Notes: generated by a model not told the origin, from the sequence alone. A stretch of DNA of 64,000 bases from Epiperipatus broadwayi (GCA_028023455.1 JAQFVV010012400.1:12839748-12903747), one strand, 5' to 3'. Numbered from the stretch's first letter, positions 32,747-44,924 are shown. A program made the numbers and translations.

Positions 32747-32835
32747 CCTGTCATCCAAAGCACTTTATTTGTTTTGAAGTAAACTTCAGGTGCCAGTCAA
32801 TTACACAAAGTAATTAATGTGCTTTGTATGACAGG
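32747..32835. repeat. Inverted repeat hairpin, 89 bp
   Basis: The arms CCTGTCATCCAAAGCACTTT and ATGTGCTTTGTATGACAGG (about 32817-32835) pair with few mismatches. The loop contains ACAAAGTAATTAATG near the right arm. It could be a tiny MITE. No target duplication was recognised. Confidence 0.55.
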
Positions 32836-35243
32836 CTACTAATTCAGCATCCGACTTATCCCAAAGTAGTTCAACAGAAACATAATACAATAAACTGCTT
32901 TAATAGATTCTTTACCAATTGATAATTAGTGGTAGGAGTAAAAGAATTGACCAATAAATACTAAATTTCACAATAATTTACTGTATTTTAAAATACTTTA
33001 AATTAACTGGTGAACTAATTCATCCCTTCCCTGAATAAAATAATGATTACATATAATGTACCAGGTACACATATTATAATAAACATAAAGCATTAAAAAT
33101 ATTATATATAATGCATAACATTCTATCATATAAGATGTTGGTATGTATGATTCTGAAAGTTCTACAAATATTTGTTGATTACACTAACTCTGCACATAAA
33201 GTTATTTTATGCTAGTTATAGAGTTTATTTCTGTTGACTCCGGATACCTCAAAGATTGCAATAGCTACAATAATAAATTAATGTCACACTAGGAATGGGA
33301 ATAATGAAGAAATTAATATTACCTATAGGTTTTTTAGGTACACATTCCTCTGGATAGATTGCTGCTTTCTTTCTCCTGTGAAGAGCATGTGTTATTAACC
33401 AGTTGGAATTTAGTTTTGCTGACAAATGTGGTTCCTTGCTGCATTTCAATCCGGCAGACAGATGTTCCAGCTGTTCAGTTTATTAGATGATCATTGCTGC
33501 TAATTAGAGACCTTCAGATGTTCTAGGATGGTCAGAGACTGGAGTACAGCAGCATACCTTGACTTCCAATTAGGAATGCATGTTTTGCTTGGCATTCACA
33601 AAAATAAGATTTATTTGCACAGACTGGAAATTATATTAGGTATACGACAAATAACACTACTAAGGATAATAATGATTTTTTTTCAGGCCTATTTATATGT
33701 GGCCCTCTTATTGTTGTAATCTTTTAATTATTTTTTTCTGAAACAGTTTGATCAACATTTAAATTAATTAAATTTATTAATTAAATTTCCATTGTCTTTT
33801 AATCCACATTCCTTCTGACTTTGGATAATATATGACTTTTTAATTATTCCCATTGCTGTTTATTTGTAGCCATTGCTAAATAATTATGCCCATTTCATCT
33901 TGGATTATCAATTATGCAATCTTTAAGTTTTAAAATTTATATTGCGAATTTATTTTATTTGATTCAATTTTCATATTTTATTTATTTTCTTACACGTACA
34001 GATTTTAATATTTCTTTATGTATTTAAAGTCAACATTATTTACACACACATTTCTCATTCTTGAAATAAATGAAAAGATTGATTTTTTTTTTAAAAAATA
34101 TTTCTTTTTTATATATATAGTTTGTTTTTTTCTAAGTTAAATTCCCTCTCCCACCGAATTACTCTTTAATTCGTAAAACTTTGCAGATGATGCAGCATTT
34201 AACCCCCCCTCCCCCGGATAACTGCATTTTCTTTTTCTTAACTTATTCTACATTTTTTTTTCTTTTTTAGTCATCCTTTTGACAAAGTTTATTATTAAAA
34301 TTTTTTAATTTTTAAAATACTGCTTCTTAAATTTATTGTAAATTACATTCAACTTTAATTTTCAAACTTTCCCAATTTTAATAATCAACTAGTAGCATTG
34401 AAAAATGTAACAATTTTTTTTCAAGCTTAAAACAATGCCAATTATTTAGTGTTTCCAGAAAAAAGTCACTTCACACACACACCAAGTATGTATATATATG
34501 CTTGTAATGTTTATATATATATATAGTCAAATCTTGATCTTCAAAGTACTGGTAAAAATAGAATTGAAAGCTATTAAAAATTATGGACAATAAACTAATG
34601 ATTTTTCACTGAAACATTATGTACATAAAAGTGCAATTTAACAATTCTAATTTAAATGTTCTACATTTATTGTGTGTATATATACAATGTACAGAATACA
34701 GTAATTATGTATGTTTAAACACAGAGCCATTGTTTATAGCAGAAAAAAACTGAATAAGTTATTGCTAGATATTCATAAAAAATTTGAGCACTGGATGTGA
34801 CAGAGTTGAGTCATAATCCACGGACTTTTAACTCCAGATTCTGCCATTCTAGCATTACACCAAAAGACAGAGATGAGAATTATTTTTTTAATAAATGATC
34901 TCATCCAATCATTAGATTATTATGAAAGGTAAGTTTTTGTTTTAATTTTATAAATGAAAATAAACTAGTATTTACTGGGTTTTTTTTACAGATATTACAC
35001 TTCAAGTGATCTCTGCAATCATAAAGATTTTTATAAGAATGACCAAAGTTTAGGATATGTGAAAAAACTCTCTTTTTGCAGATTAAATAAGCAAATAAAA
35101 AAAGATTGACTGTGAAATTCATTCTAATTTAAATAAAAGGAATCTTTAAATTATAAAAGTTATGAGTGTCATTTTTTGAAATAAAATAATGAACACTGTT
35201 TAAGATTAAAAAATCTCTAAATACAAAAAAAAAGTGTTACGTT
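32836..35243. other. AT-rich spacer, no gene recognised
   Basis: Poly-T, TA and short CT-rich tracts (for example near 34140-34220) are the only structure seen. Open frames at 33249-33449 (minus), 33528-33719 (plus) and 34901-35122 (minus) have no recognisable motifs or relatives within the window. A possible tRNA-like segment near 34790-34880 is too weak to call. Confidence 0.45.
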
Positions 35244-35312
35244 TAGCATAACTACCTTCCAATCAGCTGTCCGGGTTCGCTTCACGGTCAATGCATTTGA
35301 CACATGAAAAAA
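35244..35312 (+). repeat. Truncated tRNA-Gly-type SINE
   Basis: CTACCTTCCAATCAGCTGTC is followed by the B box GGGTTCGCTTCACGG, TCAATGCA and then TTTGACACATGAAAAAAAA. The T-arm and tail match the copy at 6093-6180 (CAATGCATCTGACATATAAA). The D-arm is deleted. Confidence 0.65.
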
Positions 35313-35949
35313 AACTATGTTTTTTAATAATAAATGATAGTTTCAAAAACAATAGATCCGTAAAACACTTTTTGGAAACAATGAAAGCAGATGATGGATG
35401 TAAAAAAATAATGTATGCATATATAATAGATTGAAATTTATTGCACATCTAAAACATATATTAGTCATTTTGATCAAAAGTATTTATTTAAGGTATGGAT
35501 ATGTTTTTAGACAACTAACAATTAACTGCATTATAAATGGATGTGTAGAGGAATTAATCAGGAGATGGATTTATGAATCATTTTACTAAATCCTTCAATT
35601 CTGTTTATATATGAGTAAGATCCATTTCATGGTTTGTTTGACAAAAACCATATAAATCAGAGAACATTCAATTTTATTTCTAAAGCAGTTAAATGTAATA
35701 ATCAAGGTCATTTTGAATTTGTTATTAAACCTCCAATAACATTTAGGAAACTCAAATTCAGATACCTTAAGAAAAAAATATTTTGAGCTCAATAAGAAGT
35801 CAGTTTTTTTAATTTCATATTTATTTAAAAGTTTGAAAGAATTCTTGGTTAAGTATTTAAAAAGGGAACTTAATTTGAGTCATATCGTAAATCATAAAAC
35901 TATGTCTGGGCTTTATATACATTTTCAATAATAATTTGTCTTAGTAAGA

Positions 35950-36300
35950 ATACCAAACTCTCCATACAATAGTGCCACCAAGTGAAAGTCTTTGTAATCG
36001 ATGGATGCAGGAAGATTTGTGCATAGAATTCCTATCTAGGCACACATCCAATATCCCCAGATTAGTTTCTAGGTCAGAGCTTTCATCAGTTAATAGCCTT
36101 GAGAGTACTATACCAAACCTTAGGATCTAATGCAACTCTCCAGTAGTCATCTTTCACCTATTTGATTAACTATAGTTTCCTGCATCTATTGATTACAAAG
36201 TCTTACACTTAGTGGCACTACTATATGAAGAGTTTAGTACTCTTATTAACAGCATGTGTAAGCATTTGAAATGGTATTCATGTGATGGTTTTAATAATTT
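35950..36300 (+). repeat. R1-family repeat with both terminal inverted repeats
   Basis: The left end CCAAACTCTCCATACAATAG then TGCCACCAAGTG (35952) and the right end CACTTAGTGGCACTACTATA then TGAAGAGTTTAG (about 36206) are complementary over roughly 60 bp, including the TGATTACAAAG/CTTTGTAATCGATGG blocks. The interior contains the R1 blocks CCAATATCCCCAGATTAGTT and CTTAGGATCTAATGCAACTC. The right extension ATGGTATTCATGTGATGGTT resembles the R1 tail. This is the clearest stand-alone R1 unit (about 280 bp plus tail). Confidence 0.8.
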
Positions 36301-36479
36301 TTCTTCTGTCATCTGGCCAATGAGCATGTGAAGGCATGAGAAACCTTTGTAAAATATGGACTTATGTGCTCCAATAATATATAATTGTACATCCAGAAGT
36401 TTTCTCCAAGTGCTTTGGTTCTCCAAACAGATTGCCATTTTTTCCAATAAAATATACTAGTCCATAGATGAAGCTCTTA

Positions 36480-37640
36480 CTAGAAAGTCATCCTCCTCAA
36501 AGCTCGCACAGACTGGCTCAGAAAAATTGGTTTTGCAGCAGTGAAAGGTGCCTTTTATATTTATTTGACCCTTTAAAGGCCATATTTTGCTGCTAATATA
36601 CTCTTTCATTCACTAAATCTCAGTTTTGGTGCATTTTTAACACAATTTCCCTGTCTACCTTGTGCTTATCAGCATTTAACTACCTCACCCCCCCCCCCAT
36701 TTGGTGGGTGGTTCAACTGCTTCACAGACCATAAAGGATCTTATTCCCTCTTAGTCTCTTAAATATTTCTCCTATTCCAAATCCCTGTCACTCAGAACTT
36801 GTTTATAAAGTTTTTTGTGTGTTCCAATTATTTAGGCCATTTTTAACTACCTCTTTTTTCAGAACTCCTCTCCTCTGGTGTAACTACCTGACTAAAATTC
36901 CATTCAACTTTCTCATTACTCAACAAAAATTATTAATAACAAGTTTTCCAGTGTTTTTTTTTTTTTGCTTTTACATCAATATATTTAATTTTTTCATTTC
37001 AAAATTGTTTTCATTTTACTTTTCATTCTTTCAAACGGTTTAAAAATGGCCACTGCTCCTAGCAGAAAAAACGTGCAAAGTCCTAAACTACATAAACTAA
37101 AACCTTCAAAATTACCCAAATTTTATCCAAATCGAATTTCAAACATAACTTGACTAAAAACATCATCACCAAAGAATCTATTTCAAAGTCTCCATCTCCT
37201 TGCCCTCTGGACTATCCTCCCTTTCAGGCTGTAGTTTGCTCTATCAAAGGTAAAAAGCAAGTCAAAAACAACAACATGACCAACCATAATGTCATTCCAA
37301 AGAATTACTCATTTACAAAGTATAAAAATCAGCCTGTTGCATCTAAACATAACTCAGAAACCTCTTCATTCATCCCTGAAATCGCTAAAGAGTTAACATA
37401 CAGCAATTCCTTCAAAGTTAAGGTCACATATGGATCCTCCTATTAATCTACCAGGGCAACCAAGCCTACCAACATTGCTCCTTACCAAAGACTTCTTTGC
37501 CTGGACTACACGCCCTTTCCACATCCTCTTCCCCATATTGCACTTGAATTTCATTTTGCCATGTAATCATTTCTTTGTAAACCTTTTTAACTGTTGTATA
37601 TTTTGTCTTTTTGATGAATGAAAGCTTTCATCACTGGGAA
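36480..37640 (+). other. Pyrimidine-rich island with short reading frames, unassigned
   Basis: The base composition changes to C/T-rich (a run of C at about 36687-36697). A frame from 37047 begins MATAPSRKNVQSPKLHKLKP then SKLPKF before a stop, and another (37150-37446) is proline/lysine-rich. The segment ends with ATGAATGAAAGCTTTCATCA, a self-complementary stretch near 37614. It may be the 5' part of a retroelement (untranslated leader plus ORF1 start), but no diagnostic domain was found. Function cannot be assigned. Confidence 0.35.
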
Positions 37641-38054
37641 AAACAATATTCTAGTTCTTCATATATCAGCATTATGTGCTGCCATATAACTTTTCAAGGC
37701 GTTTCTCATAAAAAAATGTTTCAGATCTAATCTTTAATAGATTATAAAAATAAATTAATCTTGATATCCAATGTTATTTGTAAATAGCACCGGAAAAGAC
37801 TGTGTTTCAATCTATTGTTTTAAAAGATGACATCAAATAAATAAGATATTTTTTTTATTAATATATTAAAAAATCAGTTTACATTTTTATCGTATTAGAA
37901 ATAAAACCCCATCTTTTTAAAAAAGTTTCACAATTTATCATTTTTGTATTAAGAAGCTTTTCCATTTTCTGGAATATTTTTTTTTTTTTGTAAATTCAAA
38001 GCAATGACTTTTTAGTGTAGATGAATTTCTTTCTTCTCAGTTTCTGAAATATAA

Positions 38055-39170
38055 TTGATGAATACATTAAGTAAGTGAAAGATAGTTAGTTTACTATTCT
38101 CAAAAATATTGTTTTAGAGTCACTTGATTTTTCTATTGGAGAGTATTTTGTCAAATAAATTAATAGTGTTACACTTAAAGACTATCAAGTTACCAAAAAT
38201 AACTATTATTGAAACACAATCATAAAATTAAGACAATCAATAAAATCAGGATCCGTTTTGGGATTATTTTTTAATGTAAATTGTTGAAAATAATATTCTT
38301 TCAAGACAGGTATATTCTGACCTTAGTCTATTCTGATCTAATGTAGATGTTTCTTAATTATTTGCAGAATTGTTCAGATTATTCTTTAAAAAAACATGTA
38401 AGAATCACGTAGTACTGATTTTGGGCATTATTTTTTGGATCATTGTTTATTAAGTTTTAAAAATTACTATAATTTTGTTTTAATCTCTAATTTTTGAAAT
38501 AGTTTTTTCCAACTAAGCTTTAGCTTCTAAATTGTATAAAAATATTGAGACATGCCCATTGTGGGAGAAGGGCTTTTTTAGTTTAAGACAACCAAAAACA
38601 AGTTCATATTCAGTAATATTTTATTTTATTAGATATGTTTCTTTGTGATCTAATAATTTTTTCTGATTCTGTCAACATTAGGTTTAAAAGTCTGATATAT
38701 AATATTGACAATAATGTTAGCAATAATAGTAGTATTCTTTTAGAATAAATCAGACATTTTGATTGATCATGTGAGGTATTGTTTCCCCAAGAACTCTTTC
38801 TCATTCCATCTTTCTTTTCTAGCATCATTTAGAAGTATGTTATAAATGTGTCAACAATCCCCTGCTTTTGAAAGACAAATATTGGATATAAAGAGCACTG
38901 CTGTTTTTATTCCAAACTGGTATGAATTTTTTTCAATGTCTTCAAAAAAGAAACATATTGATAGCTGCAGTTATGAGTATTAAACCAATCACAGAAAAAC
39001 AGACTAGAGCTGATATTCTATCAATATCCACTGTATTGATTCTGTTTAGATTATTTGAGAATCTGTCCTGGATTTAGTAAAGATAGTTACTTTACTATTC
39101 TCAAAAATATTGTTTTAGTCACTTGATTTTTCTTTTGGAGAGTACTTTGTCAAATAAATTGGTTTATATT
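38055..39170 (+). repeat. Direct repeat pair, about 100 bp, offset about 1.0 kb
   Basis: GATAGTTAGTTTACTATTCT, then CAAAAATATTGTTTTAGAGT, CACTTGATTTTTC and GGAGAGTATTTTGTCAAATA at 38081-38160 recur nearly unchanged at 39086-39160. The intervening sequence is unique AT-rich DNA. The pair could be the ends of an insertion or residues of a tandem duplication. Confidence 0.7.
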
Positions 39171-42100
39171 GTGTATAGATAAAATCACGAAATAAATCAT
39201 TAGTTAATGGTGAACCAATATTGTTGCAAAAAAAAGCCATAAATAAGAGTTTGTTCTCTACCTAAATGAAATGTTCCTTCTTGATTGGCCTAATAAAGCA
39301 TGTGCATGTTGTCTAAATCTTCAGTTATGAATCTCTAATGATTAATATAAAAATATCATATAAACACAGATGTAGCAAGATATGAAAATTGCAGGGTAGA
39401 GGCAGTTTTATTAGAAGATTTGTCAAGATATCTATTTTGCTATACATTTTGAACTACTTTTGAAGAGAATTGTTGTGAGAGGCGATTTGACACAAAATTA
39501 ACCCAAAAATATTCAGACTGCATTCCCTTGAGAACTAAGATAATAAAAGGAATTTTTAAAGAATGTACATTATCAGAAAAATAAAATAAATAATTAAGTT
39601 TGTCACTCAAGAGGCTACAGATATTGGACACCAGAAATGACAAAGCTGAGCTACAGTTCCTTGGGCCATTGTCAATAATGATTTTTCTAAAATGAAATTA
39701 CATTCAAACTATGTTGTACAATTAATTTGTGAAAGAGTTTCAATTTTTGCTTTGTTTACAGGAATAATTTTATTGTACATTGAAATGAACAGAAATTAGT
39801 TGTTAAAAGATCATAGCTATTATCTGAAGTGTTCCATTGTAATCAACACCATGTAATTTTGTTTCATTTTGAGAACTTAGCTCCTTCACTTATGTAATCA
39901 TGATATGGCTATTGCAGATGCCACAATATTTCTGGAGTTCACATTAATAGCTATTATCCTTGATTTCATAAATTTCTGGTCAAAATTAGGAATTCATGCT
40001 CTGTATAGTTTAGTCCAATGGTTGAATGTTAGCTTCTCAATCTAAGATCATTAGAACTATTCCATTTCTTGCACTTCCAGTATTCAAACCTTTTGAGAAC
40101 ACCAAGTAAGAAAGCCATTGGATAATTTTTTTTAGAAATATTCCAATTTACTTCCATTTTATTGCTTTCAAAGAATTATAATTCATTTTTTTTACCAGCA
40201 GTTATTTATATATTCAAATATATTAAAATGACATCACATCATTTCTTTAAAATTCTATATATAAAAATATATTTTTGATACAGTAAAGTGATTTTGTATT
40301 TCTTTTACCTGTTGCACATCCAGAAGTAGTAATAATAGTATTTAAAAAAATCAACTGATTGATTACCTGCCCAATTTGGCATAGTTGGGAGAGAATCTGA
40401 CATGGAATTGAAATGTCCCAGGATTAATTTTGGAGTTTGCAGAACTACCAAGCAATAAAACCATATGCCTTTATTTTTTTATCTGAATAAATGTCATATT
40501 CAAAAAACCCACACCAGAAGAGCAAGAAATAAGTGGCAACAGTTATAATGTTAAAAAATGATTCATTAATTTGTTTTGCAATGTAATTATCATAAATATT
40601 TTAAATGGCTATTTATCTTCTTTAAGTATAATATATATTATCAGTTGTAATCTTGAGGAGTACTGCTAGCCAATCAAAACACTAGAAGAAAAATAAAAAC
40701 ATAAGGTGTGAACTTGGTCAACATATAGCATAATATAATATCTAAATACTCAATGTATATAGTGAAAATACTGGTTAACAATCATAAGATATTTCAAACT
40801 ATAAAAGAACTGCAATCTCCATTTCATTACTAAAGGGCCATTTCTGCAAACTTTAGCAATCAACTAGTAACAGATTGCAATGCCATCTAGTATCTCACAA
40901 GTAATTTACCTTTCCAATATTCAAATCATGAACTATTAAGCCATAAACTAGTCTGAAATCATTGTTAATATAATAGTAGGATCAGATCTGAAGGTTCCTG
41001 GATCAAACCTCAAAGAAATCAGATAACCATTGATTATTCGTGTCTGCAAAATTAAGAGATTACTGTAATCAAATGCAGAACAATTGAAAAACAAAAATCA
41101 TGTGAAGTTTGTTTTATATCCTACCCAAGCCTTATTTTCACTTGAGATTACATTTAAATATTGCTTTTCATTCTAACTGCCAATTTTTTTAAAATAATTC
41201 TAATCATTATTATTATTACTACCACTAATAATAAAAGTGGATAATTTGTATTGCTATCAAATGAGTCCTACATTAAATAATTAAAAATGGGTACTATGTT
41301 TTAGAATATAATTGTTTTTTTCTCTACATGCATTAATGCAATTATCAGGTCATATTAAGTTTGAGTGGCAGAAATAGATGGTTAGATGGTTGATCTTCAG
41401 TCTGAAAATCTCTACCTCTTAAGTTCATTATTGTGCTAACCAAAATTGCCAACTTATTGGAAACACTTTTTCGAGGCATTTCTGGCCCTGGATTGTGAGA
41501 CCTACTAGAAGCAGTAACAACAGTTTTTTTTTCACTTTCACCACAAGTATATTGAAGACTTTTTTTTCAATTAAAACTTGGTCTCAAAAGTTTGGATTTG
41601 AGAATATTTTCACCAAGTAGTACTAAATATACAGTAATTTTTTTTATATTAAAATCTTTAATTATATATATTGAAGCAGCGTGTTCAAGATAACAATTTA
41701 TTAACGTTAGATAATAGAATAAAAAAGAAAGAAACATTAAGTATTAAAATATTTAGTTAATTATTTAAACTCATTTGTTCACGTAATTTCATTATAAATA
41801 GTTGTAAAGACTGCAAAATTTAAACTATGGAAAAATAATCTCTTTATGAGGGGAGTGAAAATATAAATATATATGTAGAATAAATGTAAATAAACACACA
41901 CAAAACAAAATATTTATTTGTTTTATTATAAAAGATATATATTAATAGTATTAGTCATGTATTCCTCTTCTTCACAGAAAATGTATAAAAAACTGTTAAA
42001 CAGATCAGACTTGCCAATAATTCAAGATATAGTTTTATCACCTAAGTCTCATCTCAAATCAAGATCTTCTTTTTGTATATTCAATCAAAATCTGCAATCA

Positions 42101-42210
42101 AAGAATTATAGCATAAAAAATAGGATTCTTATGATTATATATTAAAATGAAATAAAAAATATTTTCATTAATTATTATTATTTTAAAAGAAAAAATAATA
42201 TAAAATTTTA
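39171..42210. other. AT-rich spacer, nothing firmly recognised
   Basis: No open frame over 80 codons and no recognisable protein remnant. Faint tRNA-like stretches near 40960-41040 (GGTTCCTGGATCAAACCTC) and 41370-41470 may be SINE relics, but lack paired arms or tails. Confidence 0.45.
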
Positions 42211-42214
42211 TTTT

Positions 42215-42960
42215 TCATTTACAATAATCTCGGCCTCAGGGTGGCCTTTGAACATTTCATCATCAGATTTTCAATTAGATGGATGGTTGAAGAGTTGGAG
42301 TGTATTGAGTATGAAGATTGGCTATCTTAATATATATCTGAACACTTATTGCATATATGTGTAGAGATGATAATCTGGACCAACTGATGATTGCTGATTT
42401 AGCATGAAATATGGATATTGGTGAATATTTATCTTTTAGACAGTTGTGGGGCATGTAAAAGTCTGTGCTCATATACCCTATATATTACATATATTGATAC
42501 AGGTATATAATAAGGCTGTATTTCAGTTCTTGCACCGTAGATGTCTGCCCATCCCTTGTATATGTATTAAATGGACTATGTCCTGTACATAAGGGGACAG
42601 ATTGACTTTAGGTAAACATGGGTGTGAAGAGAATCTCTGCCTCAGGGTGGTCTTTGAGTATTCCATCACTAGATTTTCAACTGGATAGACGGTTGAAGAG
42701 CTGGAGTGAGGAGTGGATTGAAGCCTGTCAATTAAAGTATGAAGATTGGCTATGTATCTGAGCACTTATTGCATATATGTGTAGAAAAGATAATCTGGAC
42801 CAACTGATGGTTTAGCATAAAATACGAATATTGGTGATTAATTATCTTTTCGACATATATGTGTTTAAGTGTATCAGTGTTAGAGATAAAGTGGGTGGGT
42901 CATGTGAAAGTCTGTGCTTATATACCCTATATATTACATAATCCGTTTTGTTTAGTCGAA
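42215..42960 (+). repeat. Two tandem R2-family repeats
   Basis: Two units (about 42225-42495 and 42605-42960) repeat CCTCAGGGTGGYCTTTGA, CATCAYHAGATTTTCAAYTR, GGTTGAAGAGYTGGAGTG, TGAAGATTGGCTAT, TTATTGCATATATGTGTAGA, GATAATCTGGACCAACTGAT, TTAGCATRAAATA, ATTGGTGA, then TATCTTTT and CATGTRAAAGTCTGTGC followed by TATACCCTATATATTACATA. The order is the reverse complement of the 22505 copy. Both end in the same TATACCCTATATATTACATA sequence, so they look like head-to-tail duplicates. Confidence 0.8.
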
Positions 42961-43595
42961 TTCTATGTTGCGATGAAAAAATTAAATTTCTAACTTTTAA
43001 CAGTGTACTGGGTGAGAAAGATGGACAGAGTTACACATAATAAAATCTTAAACTAATAAAAAAAAAAAGTTTCTTTCCAGAACTGATCATAAAACATGGA
43101 TCTATTTATTTATTTGAACTTATAAACAAAACAAATTGCTGAACAAAATGAAAAAAAGGTGCAAATTTTATTTCTGTCTCATTGAACAAATAAATATCCA
43201 AGCAGCTGGAGCAGTTGACTAGCTTAAAATTTGTATCTTCCTTTTTCATCATAATTTATTTAATAATCATTCTACTAGGGAAACTACATGAAATATTCCC
43301 TGACCTATTCAAATAATAATTTTAATCAATAAACAATACCATTTGAAGCTTTGCTATCAACTTATAAAATGGATCTGAAAAAGAGAAAATGTATTTTTGG
43401 TAAATGGACTAAAACAATTTTAAAAGTATTCTTTATAAAAGAACAATATGATCCAGATGATAAAAATGAATTATAGAAATTTTTAATTTGTTAAAATTCT
43501 AAGAAGGGTAGTGTTTGAGTACAGAAAATTACATTTTTTATGATTAATAATCCGTTTAAAAAAATCAATTGAAAGAATAACATTAAAAAATATAT
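42961..43595. other. AT-rich spacer, nothing recognised
   Basis: No coding or repeat signal beyond simple A/T runs. Confidence 0.45.
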
Positions 43596-43599
43596 TTTA

Positions 43600-44035
43600 T
43601 TGATAGTAAATATAGGGGATTTGAGCCCAGACTTTCAAGCACCCTTCGACTACTTTTAACACTATTTCATACCACTGATATACATGACCACACACATGTA
43701 GAAAAGATAAATAAACACCAATATATGCATTTTGTACTGAACCAGCACTCATCAGTGGTCCAGATCATCTCCCATATATATATAATCAGTGTGTTTATAT
43801 TAAGATAGCAAATCTTCATACTTTAATTAACAGACTTCAATCTACTCCAACTCTTCAGCCATCCATACCATTGAAAATCTGTTGATGGAATCCCAAATCC
43901 CATGCTGATACCAATATTATTGTTATGCCCATGTTGACCTAAAATTACTCTGACCCCTCATGTATAGGACTTTATCCATTTAAATACATAGAAGAGGGAT
44001 GAACAGGATGCATGCTTAATGTGTGGTATTTGAAT
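43600..44035 (-). repeat. R2-family repeat copy
   Basis: The family blocks occur in the 22505 order: GGGGATTTGAGCCCAGACTT, TACATGACCACACACATGTA, GAAAAGATAAATAAACACCA, AACCAGCACTCATCAG, GGTCCAGATCATCTCC, ATATTAAGATAGCAAATCTT, TTTAATTAACAGACTTCAAT, GAAAATCTGTTGATGGAA, CCCATGTTGACCTAAAAT and GGGATGAACAGG. Confidence 0.75.
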
Positions 44036-44037
44036 AC

Positions 44038-44080
44038 AGGCATTCTTCATATACAATTAAGCTTCAGGTATATGAAGAAT
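44038..44080. repeat. Short perfect hairpin
   Basis: CATTCTTCATATAC (44040) and GTATATGAAGAATG (44070) are perfect 14-bp inverted repeats around AATTAAGCTTCAG. It lies just beyond an R2 copy. Confidence 0.6.
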
Positions 44081-44793
44081 GTATGTATTTCAAATATTTT
44101 GATATGAAAAAAAAAATGTTTTCATTGATATTCGAATATATATAAGTTCTAAAAATTAATTTTAAAATAAGGATAGATATTTTATGCTTTTATACTTGAC
44201 TATTGTTTAGAGTCTTTAAATAAGTATAAATGAATAGAAGAAAAAATTATGTTTTTAAATATCAGTTTGTGAAATACATATTATAGACTTTATTTTATAA
44301 AAGTGAGCTAATATTTTTGTTTTATTTTATATAGATTGGTAGACAGGTTTTGTTATTGTGGTGTTATGATTAAGTTATTTAATTTTATTAATCAGTAAAG
44401 AAAGTACGCCAAAAGTTGTATTAAAAGTGTATTAGAAATATAAGATCTCACTTTTATATACAGTATATGTTAATCAGATGTATTATTGCATATGTTATGC
44501 AAAAATAGAGAAACAGATATTATACTAAGATGATAGTGATAATAAATAAATAATCAAACCTGAATATCTGTAATTGCAAAGAGGAACTAGCTACCTCCCA
44601 TTGAGTTAAGTAGCATCAAAAAACAATGAAAAGGTAGAATGATACACTCTAGCTTTGGGCTCTGTAATTATAGTTTTTGACTTGGGTTTTTAAATTATAC
44701 AGGGAATTTTGTCTATTGTTTTAATTTATGTATAGATTAAATATTCTGCAATCACCATTAATATATTCAAAGGAGAAAGAACGAGTCTTACTT

Positions 44794-44913
44794 CCCCCCC
44801 CCCCCACCATATGTCATAGCATCTGCCGGGAAGCAAACCGCATCAACCGTCTGCAACCAATTGCTTTCTTGCAAGGCAGCTGCACTGACCTCTCGGCTAA
44901 CAACGCTTGACAT
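44794..44913 (-). repeat. SINE family S, copy 3, with 11-bp target duplication
   Basis: Minus strand: CAAGCGTTGTTAGCCGAGAG, GTCAGTGCAGCTGCCTTGCA (anticodon arm), a long variable arm with GGTTGCAGACGGTTG, GGTTTGCTTCCCGGCAGATG (B box), CTATGACATATGG and then a poly-G tract. The direct repeat GAGTCTTACTT occurs at 44783-44793 and 44914-44924. The homopolymer tract next to the target duplication sits where the SINE tail would be. Confidence 0.9.
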
Positions 44914-44924
44914 GAGTCTTACTT

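Noticed and set aside
36193-36447. 84-codon minus-strand frame
   Set aside because: It overlaps an R1 repeat at one end and has no recognisable domain.
39440-39643. 67-codon minus-strand frame that resembled a hAT/GTF2I-repeat transposase piece
   Set aside because: The surrounding frames did not extend the similarity and no diagnostic motif was found.
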